Of a DNA stretch of 63,877 bases, positions 58,711 to 63,877 are shown one piece after another. Positions within the stretch are counted from its first letter, which is position 1. Each line of letters opens with the position of its first letter. Position numbers and translations under genes: made by a program. The notes under the pieces were generated by a model. The model was not told where the DNA came from and made no database searches. It saw nothing but the letters and a program-made list of their open reading frames with translations. The stretch lies in IMG/VR virus record IMGVR_UViG_3300009027_000001, positions 1 to 63,877 of that record. One strand, given 5' to 3'. Source of the stretch: a virus.

Positions 58711-58897
58711 ACACACATATGCCAACGCCAGTCAGGTGAAGTGCTACTCAGACGGTGGCCCGGTGAAGAAGGCCAAGAAGAAAAAGGCCAAGAAGAAGGC
58801 CGCTACCCCAGAGATGCTTGGTACTGGTATGGCTGCCAAAGCAGGTAAATCTATACGCGACACCCGCAAGAAACAGATGAAAGACCTCGGTCTTTGA
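58700..58897 (+). CDS. Small Lys-rich ADGG-motif protein
   Basis: A 65-residue, very basic protein (K-K-A-K-K-K-K-A-K-K-K near residue 24), overlapping the previous gene by 11 bases and paralogous to it in the first ~20 residues. S-D-G-G-P-V-K is the conserved motif. Its charge suggests DNA or capsid-interior binding; this is inference. Confidence 0.6.
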   Translation: MRRKHTYANASQVKCYSDGGPVKKAKKKKAKKKAATPEMLGTGMAAKAGKSIRDTRKKQMKDLGL

Positions 58898-58929
58898 ACA
58901 CGACTACTCGGAAAAGTGAGAATTAGGCG

Positions 58930-61344
58930 ATGACTACTTATATTACTGTTGACTATGACGGTCAATCCGGCGGCGAATTTGTAGAGGAGGGGGCGCTTGT
59001 TACGTGGACGGTACCCAGTTCCTCGTCTGGATTTATCGTCACCGACATACCGGATGGTGCAGCTGGTTCACTCCGTATGGCGCTGGTCAGCGGTGTACTA
59101 CCTTCCAACAATGCTACCCTCACGCAGGGCGGCGTAACTGCACTCGCCAATAACGAGAACGGTGCCAAGATCGAGAATATGCTGTATCCGGCGTATGCTC
59201 GTGAGGACTTGGCTGTCGCCGCCTCCGGCGCGATTACGTGGACCGGCCCGGCGCTCGGTACCACCCACAGTTTCTTCTTCGACGGCCAGACGACCAACGT
59301 GGTCGCTAACGAGATTCTTACCTTCTCCGGCGGTCAGACTGCGGAGGTCATAACCGTTGAATCTGATGCTGGTGCTACGGGTGAGCTGTCAGTCCGGATC
59401 ATCGGTGACATTGATATTGACGGCCTCCCGGCAGACAACGAGACGTTCACTGGCGACATCGCTGGTGACGGTACGGTTAATGGTGCCTTCCACCCTCGAG
59501 GCTATACTCCTGAAGAAGTCCACAGGCTTCTCTCGGACCTCAACGACGACGAGACGATCTTCGGTGACGACGACCTCTCGATCATCGACCCGACCGCTTC
59601 TGAACGTCAGACCGGCGTGCAGGTCAAACTGCTCGGTACCATAAATATTAACGACACCGTCGCCCAGCACATGTATGGCGGTTCTATCGAGCAGGGCAGC
59701 GGCAATACGCAGGAGGTCTATTCGGGCCTCGGCGTCAACGTAACGTCACCTCTGACCACCTCGGTGCCGGTCCTCATCCAAGAAGACACGATCATCACCG
59801 AGTACTGGGATAATGCCTACTTCCCGAACTCTGTAGCCGGTAAAGTACGTATTCTCGTCAAGACCATCGAGAACGGCGTCAGGATCGACGGCCAGCGAGT
59901 ACGTGGTGCGCTCCTCGAGTTCGGAGAGACGTACTTCTTCGCAGGCACGACCATCGGCTTCGGTGAGGTGTCACTGGCCCTCGTATCCGCCGCAGACGGT
60001 AACAACAATACCGCTGTCGGTACGGTTGCAGGTGCTCCGTACAGCACCATCGTTTTGACTGAGGGCTACCACACCCTCGACTTCAACGAAGGCTCAGGAG
60101 CCACACCATTCGGTCTGGACATCGACTTCGGTTCGGCCAACAGTCTTCAGACTTACGAACGCACGAAGTACATCCAGCGGCGCGGAACAGCGGAAACTTT
60201 GTTCGGACGCAACGCCCAGCTGTTCACCGGCATCAACACGAACTTCGCCTACAATGGTGAGGTCGGCGCGATCGCCGAGGATGACATCCTTCAGTGGGGT
60301 ACAGAGATTCCCTACACGGGCGGTTCCGGTACGATTGTTGCTGTTGGCGAGGTTGTCGAGGGTGGTACCTCCGGCTCTCGCGGTCGGGTCATCTTTGTTG
60401 ACGACACAGCTGGCTCCGGCACAATTGTCGTGGCTGACCCCACCGGCAACTTCAATAACACTGAGTCCCTGACCACCCTGCGCGGCGCGTCGGAGTGGAC
60501 GGCCACCTCTGGTACGGTTGTGAACAACACGGCCTCTGGTCAGCTGCTCCTCGTTGCCAAGAATGACGCTGGCGCTACGGGTAACGTCTACGGTCAGCTG
60601 CTCACGGGTACGATCCCGGCCAATGGTCAGACCCTATTCGGCGCTACAGACGGTGACACGCTGGACGTCAACGGTGCAGTCAGCACCCGCACGGTTAACA
60701 GCCAGTTCGTCGGCTCCTACACCGGCTCGAACTACAACCCGATGAACTTCGGTATTGCGATTGCCGTCTCTGACGCCATCGCTGGTGACTCGTTCACCAA
60801 CCTGCTCGAAGCTACCATCGCCCCGCCGGACAACCGCTCCGGCTCGGTCACGAACCTCTCGGTTGGCGACTACGTTACGGTCTACCCGTGGGATGGTGCT
60901 GCGACAGACGTTAACGGCGATGCCGAGCCTGACTTCAACGAGATGGTGGCTACGACCACGATCACGGGCGGCGTCAGTACCTCGGTGGTTGTCGGTGCAG
61001 CTAACATCCCTGCCAACACCCCGGCAGCGGGTTACATCCGCGTCGAGCGTGATTCGGACGGTAACTACGACCTACTTGAATACAGCTCGTGGACAAACAC
61101 GACTGGTACGTTCACTCTAGTCGGTACGGCTACGAACACCTGTACGACACCGTTCAACGTGTTCAGAGCATTTATCGACCAGCTGGCAACGGCGACTTCA
61201 CACTCTTACACGGCTACCTACACCACTCCGAACGATGTGGCGGTGACGGTACGGCGCGGCGGAGTAACCCCAATCAAGACATTTAAGACGACGGCGGAGT
61301 TTGGAGCATTTAGCATCTCAACGATTCGTACGCCTGACTCATAA
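58930..61344 (+). CDS. Large virion surface/tail protein
   Basis: An 804-residue beta-rich protein (many Gly, Thr, Asn, Asp). A helical patch G-Y-T-P-E-E-V-H-R-L-L-S-D-L near residues 191-204 is followed by Ig-like or beta-barrel segments, and F-S-G-G-Q-T and D-A-G-A-T-G strands recur near residues 130-160 and 545. No enzyme motif. It lies after the portal and the two small genes and before another large surface protein, so it is probably a virion decoration or tail-spike-type protein. Confidence 0.6.
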   Translation: MTTYITVDYDGQSGGEFVEEGALVTWTVPSSSSGFIVTDIPDGAAGSLRMALVSGVLPSNNATLTQGGVTALANNENGAKIENMLYPAYAREDLAVAASGAITWTGPALGTTHSFFFDGQTTNVVANEILTFSGGQTAEVITVESDAGATGELSVRIIGDIDIDGLPADNETFTGDIAGDGTVNGAFHPRGYTPEEVHRLLSDLNDDETIFGDDDLSIIDPTASERQTGVQVKLLGTININDTVAQHMYGGSIEQGSGNTQEVYSGLGVNVTSPLTTSVPVLIQEDTIITEYWDNAYFPNSVAGKVRILVKTIENGVRIDGQRVRGALLEFGETYFFAGTTIGFGEVSLALVSAADGNNNTAVGTVAGAPYSTIVLTEGYHTLDFNEGSGATPFGLDIDFGSANSLQTYERTKYIQRRGTAETLFGRNAQLFTGINTNFAYNGEVGAIAEDDILQWGTEIPYTGGSGTIVAVGEVVEGGTSGSRGRVIFVDDTAGSGTIVVADPTGNFNNTESLTTLRGASEWTATSGTVVNNTASGQLLLVAKNDAGATGNVYGQLLTGTIPANGQTLFGATDGDTLDVNGAVSTRTVNSQFVGSYTGSNYNPMNFGIAIAVSDAIAGDSFTNLLEATIAPPDNRSGSVTNLSVGDYVTVYPWDGAATDVNGDAEPDFNEMVATTTITGGVSTSVVVGAANIPANTPAAGYIRVERDSDGNYDLLEYSSWTNTTGTFTLVGTATNTCTTPFNVFRAFIDQLATATSHSYTATYTTPNDVAVTVRRGGVTPIKTFKTTAEFGAFSISTIRTPDS

Positions 61345-61359
61345 GCATGAGGAGACGGA

Positions 61360-63702
61360 ATGGCTACTGTTTCCGTTTCATTTAACGGTACGAGAGTAAA
61401 CGACTCCGACGCAGCTACTAATACAAGTAACTGGGGATCGACTGGTCCTGCACCAGCGTCAGAGTTCCCTCTTGCGTATCAGGTAACATCTGGTACTACC
61501 ACGGGTGCAGTAAATAAGAAAATCAACTCAACGTCGTTGGGTGGTCTTCAGTTTGACCCCGCCACTGGTAGCCCTGTTGATATGACTGCCGCAGCCAACC
61601 GGCTGTGGTTTGTCAAGACGTATGTATCTGACTCCTTCGATCTGAACACGACTGAAGGTGTGCGTGTTGCGCTTGGTGATTCAAACAGCACCTACTACTA
61701 TTACAACGTCGCAGGCTCCGGTGCGAACAACACCCGCTTTAGTGCATATCCAGCGCAAGGCGGCTACCTGATCTTTGGCCTTGACCCCAACATAGCTCAG
61801 TGGCGGGAAGGTACTACGGGAAGTCCGTCTTTGACCGCTGTTGACTGGTTCGGTGTTCAGTGTGCCTTCGTAAACGGTACTGCTAAGGCTGAGAACTTGG
61901 CCCTCGACGCAATCGACATCGGAACGGGGCTTGTTCTGACCGGCGGGGACGGTGTTGACACTGACGGTGATTTCACGAGTTTTGTTTCGACCGATCAGGA
62001 TACCAAGACGAATCGTTGGGGAGTTGTAACTGGTAGCGGCAACGCCGTTAAAGTGAATGGCCTGCTTGAGATTGGCCGAAATACTGGCGGTACGGCTGTT
62101 GCAACAGGTTTTACTGATACTACGTCTATTGTCACGTTCCCCGATGGCTACCATAGCCGAGGGCTTGTCGGCGTAGATGTTGACCTCGGTAGCGCCAGTA
62201 CAACTGTTACGATTGACTCCCTGATGATCGGTGAAGGCTCTCTTAACGGCGCTGATGCCGACGACACTCGACCAGACTTTACTGTGAATGGGACGTCTGG
62301 GTCGCTGGCAGTCGGCGCTCAGATGCGTAATTTCCGCGATGTCACTTTTACTTCTGTATGTGCCGTAGATGGCGCAGATATTGAGTGTGTGCTTCTGACA
62401 CAGGCCAGCGCAGACATCGAGAACTGCGTCATCCGCACCAACCAAGTAACGCAGGTTGCTACACTGCAAGACCCGACTTTTGGTACGTCTACGGACCTGA
62501 ACAACACGGAGTTTGTGCAGTCAGGTGTGGGACACGCCATTGAGATTGACACAGTTGGTACATACAATCTTCAGGACATCACCTTCACCGGCTACGGCGG
62601 TACGCCCGGTACGAACAGTACTCCCAGCTCGGGAGCAAACGACGCTGCCATCTATAACAGCTCCGGCGGTGCGGTCACGATCAACGTCAACGGTGCGGGC
62701 AACCAGCCCAGTGTCAGGAACGCGGCTGGCTCGACGACCACGGTCAATCAGACGGTGACGGTTACGATCAAGGCGGTTGATACGGCTGGTGATCCGATTC
62801 AGCACGCCAAAGTCTTCTTGGAGACTGGGCCGGGAGGTACCGCGAGTATTTCTAATGTCGGTGCTACCAGTGTAGATGCGGGTGCGTCTGCAACAGGTGT
62901 CACCTTGTCTGAACCTGCTGGTACGCAGGAGGATGACCTGATCCTCGTGATCGTCAAGAACGATGCGACTACCTCAAACTGGACCCCCCCTGCCGACTTC
63001 ACACAGATTGACCAAGCCACAGGTACGTCTAACCAGCGTTTCTGGATAGGATACAAGGTACGTGGAGCCACAACCGGCAGTGGCTATTCCTTCACCCATG
63101 ATTTCGGTGCAGGCACTCATACGGCTGGGCAGTTGGTTGTCTACCGCGACGAGAACACAAGTACCCCGCTGGATGTTTCATACGTGCAGGCCAACCACAA
63201 GACAGACAGCGTAGATGACCTGAGTTACGCCCCCAGCGCCATTACAACTACGACAAACAATGCGTGGGTCGTCATTATGAGTGGCTGGTCAGGCGGTCCC
63301 GGCACGGTGAGCTGGGCAGGTATTTCTGGATACACGACTGATGCTACCCTTGAGGGTGGTAGTGGACGTAACCTGAATACTATATCCAAGCTGGTTGCAA
63401 CAGCTGGTACAGAAACACCGGGATCGTTCGGTACGACTGGTGACGCGGGCGAGGATGGTACGAGTTTCACTCTCGCTATCCGGCCCGGTACGACCTCTAC
63501 AGGTGGCGATGACTTGATTTCCTACGCCCTCACGGACTCTCTTGGCGAAACCAGTGTCAGTTACGGTGGCAGCACCCCGCAGGCTGTGAGAGGCTATGTT
63601 CGGAAAGGTTCTGTCTCTCCGGTCTATAAAGCCAGCCCGATTAACGCTACTATTGGTACCAATGGTTTGACCCAGACAGTTACGCTGGTAAGTGATGAAT
63701 AA
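61360..63702 (+). CDS. Large virion surface/tail protein, beta-solenoid-like
   Basis: A 780-residue protein with a strong gaggagac ribosome site. The middle (residues ~200-500) has repeating short strands with I/V/L and N/D (T-V-T-I-D-S-L, A-D-I-E-N-C-V-I) of a right-handed beta-helix kind. Residues ~500-700 form one or two Ig/jelly-roll-like domains (W-T-P-P-A-D-F-T-Q-I-D). It may bind a host surface. The stop overlaps the next gene (TAATG), which crosses the circular junction. Confidence 0.6.
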   Translation: MATVSVSFNGTRVNDSDAATNTSNWGSTGPAPASEFPLAYQVTSGTTTGAVNKKINSTSLGGLQFDPATGSPVDMTAAANRLWFVKTYVSDSFDLNTTEGVRVALGDSNSTYYYYNVAGSGANNTRFSAYPAQGGYLIFGLDPNIAQWREGTTGSPSLTAVDWFGVQCAFVNGTAKAENLALDAIDIGTGLVLTGGDGVDTDGDFTSFVSTDQDTKTNRWGVVTGSGNAVKVNGLLEIGRNTGGTAVATGFTDTTSIVTFPDGYHSRGLVGVDVDLGSASTTVTIDSLMIGEGSLNGADADDTRPDFTVNGTSGSLAVGAQMRNFRDVTFTSVCAVDGADIECVLLTQASADIENCVIRTNQVTQVATLQDPTFGTSTDLNNTEFVQSGVGHAIEIDTVGTYNLQDITFTGYGGTPGTNSTPSSGANDAAIYNSSGGAVTINVNGAGNQPSVRNAAGSTTTVNQTVTVTIKAVDTAGDPIQHAKVFLETGPGGTASISNVGATSVDAGASATGVTLSEPAGTQEDDLILVIVKNDATTSNWTPPADFTQIDQATGTSNQRFWIGYKVRGATTGSGYSFTHDFGAGTHTAGQLVVYRDENTSTPLDVSYVQANHKTDSVDDLSYAPSAITTTTNNAWVVIMSGWSGGPGTVSWAGISGYTTDATLEGGSGRNLNTISKLVATAGTETPGSFGTTGDAGEDGTSFTLAIRPGTTSTGGDDLISYALTDSLGETSVSYGGSTPQAVRGYVRKGSVSPVYKASPINATIGTNGLTQTVTLVSDE

Positions 63703-63877
63703 TGGCAGTTTCAGTCGATTGGATCACAGGAGTCATCACAGTCCCAAGGGCTGATATGGCTCTCATTCAGGCTTCGCCGGAGGTGCGAGAGCTTGACACG
63801 ACTGCGTTCTTTGACGAGCTGAAGCTGCTTGAGGCGTCGGAGGCAGGTATGCCGTGGCCGGACACTCAGCGGCACAA
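63702..63877 (+). CDS. Conserved virion structural protein, 5' part (continues at 1-541)
   Basis: The ATG overlaps the stop of the preceding gene as TAATG. The first 18 codons (MAVSVDWITGVITVPRAD) are seen only here; from 63755 the sequence repeats base 1 onwards. The complete protein would be about 197 residues. The N-terminus, with a V-D-W-x-T-x-V-I-x-V-P pattern, is a style I associate with a conserved phage structural protein family of unknown role. It belongs to the rightward late operon and is followed by a Tyr/Gly-rich adaptor-like gene. Confidence 0.8.
   Translation, partial: MAVSVDWITGVITVPRADMALIQASPEVRELDTTAFFDELKLLEASEAGMPWPDTQRH
63755..63877. repeat. Direct terminal repeat, right copy (same as 1-123)
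   Basis: Right copy of the 123-base repeat at the start of the window. It lies inside the coding region that begins at 63702, and joining it to base 124 restores a gene of about 197 codons. Confidence 0.95.

Overview
The window is a complete or nearly complete genome of a tailed bacteriophage with podovirus-type gene content. Its first 123 bases recur exactly as its last 123 bases, and one structural gene runs across the junction, so the map is circular (or terminally redundant). No integrase, tRNA, methyltransferase or phage-type RNA polymerase was recognised. That suggests a lytic phage using host RNA polymerase. The host cannot be named from the sequence; the gene style (giant internal virion protein, short ADGG-motif proteins, GH108 lysozyme, GNAT gene beside the ejection proteins) resembles marine podovirus-like phages, which is an impression rather than a search result.

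The genome has two transcriptional arms that diverge near 52.6-52.8 kb and converge at 32.03 kb. The rightward arm (52.77 kb to the end, then 1 to 32.03 kb) holds virion and lysis genes: small leading genes including a ribbon-helix-helix protein, large terminase, a sulfotransferase-like gene, portal, tail/surface proteins, scaffold, P22-like coat protein, adaptor and tail-tube proteins, tail fibres with LamG-like domains, a lysis region (GH108 endolysin, holin-like and coiled-coil membrane proteins, a collagen/YadA-like protein), two internal virion proteins, a 3126-residue ejection-type protein with two HExxH domains, and a zinc-ribbon metallophosphoesterase. One gene in this arm, a putative small terminase, lies on the opposite strand between the large terminase and the portal.

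The leftward arm has three blocks. A first gene (51984-52550) ends at its own terminator. A long block of small early genes (51414 down to 43307) contains a MoxR-type AAA ATPase, a DUF3150-like protein and a HExxH plus VWA-domain protein, and ends at a strong terminator at 43249-43279. A replication/recombination block (43184 down to 32027) encodes family A DNA polymerase, RecB/Cas4-like and VRR-NUC nucleases, SNF2-type helicase, putative ssDNA-binding protein, primase-helicase, a DUF3310 protein and an HNH-like protein.

The most unusual signal is a dispersed odd-centred palindrome, ACACAC(A/T)GTGTGT. There are seven perfect copies and one variant, all between 43.2 and 52.7 kb, and they become denser towards the divergent early promoter region. 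Some lie between genes and others inside unrelated genes. In three genes the site is read in the same frame as His-Thr-Val-Cys, which implies selection on DNA rather than protein. This looks like a stoperator-type or silencing regulatory network, or a partition/replication site set; the phage's ribbon-helix-helix protein is a candidate ligand. Other points of note are the AAA/DUF3150/VWA module, a tandemly duplicated metallopeptidase-like domain in the giant protein, a collagen/YadA-like protein in the lysis region, a 21-residue membrane peptide coupled to DNA polymerase, and two promoter-like sites that would give leaderless mRNAs.
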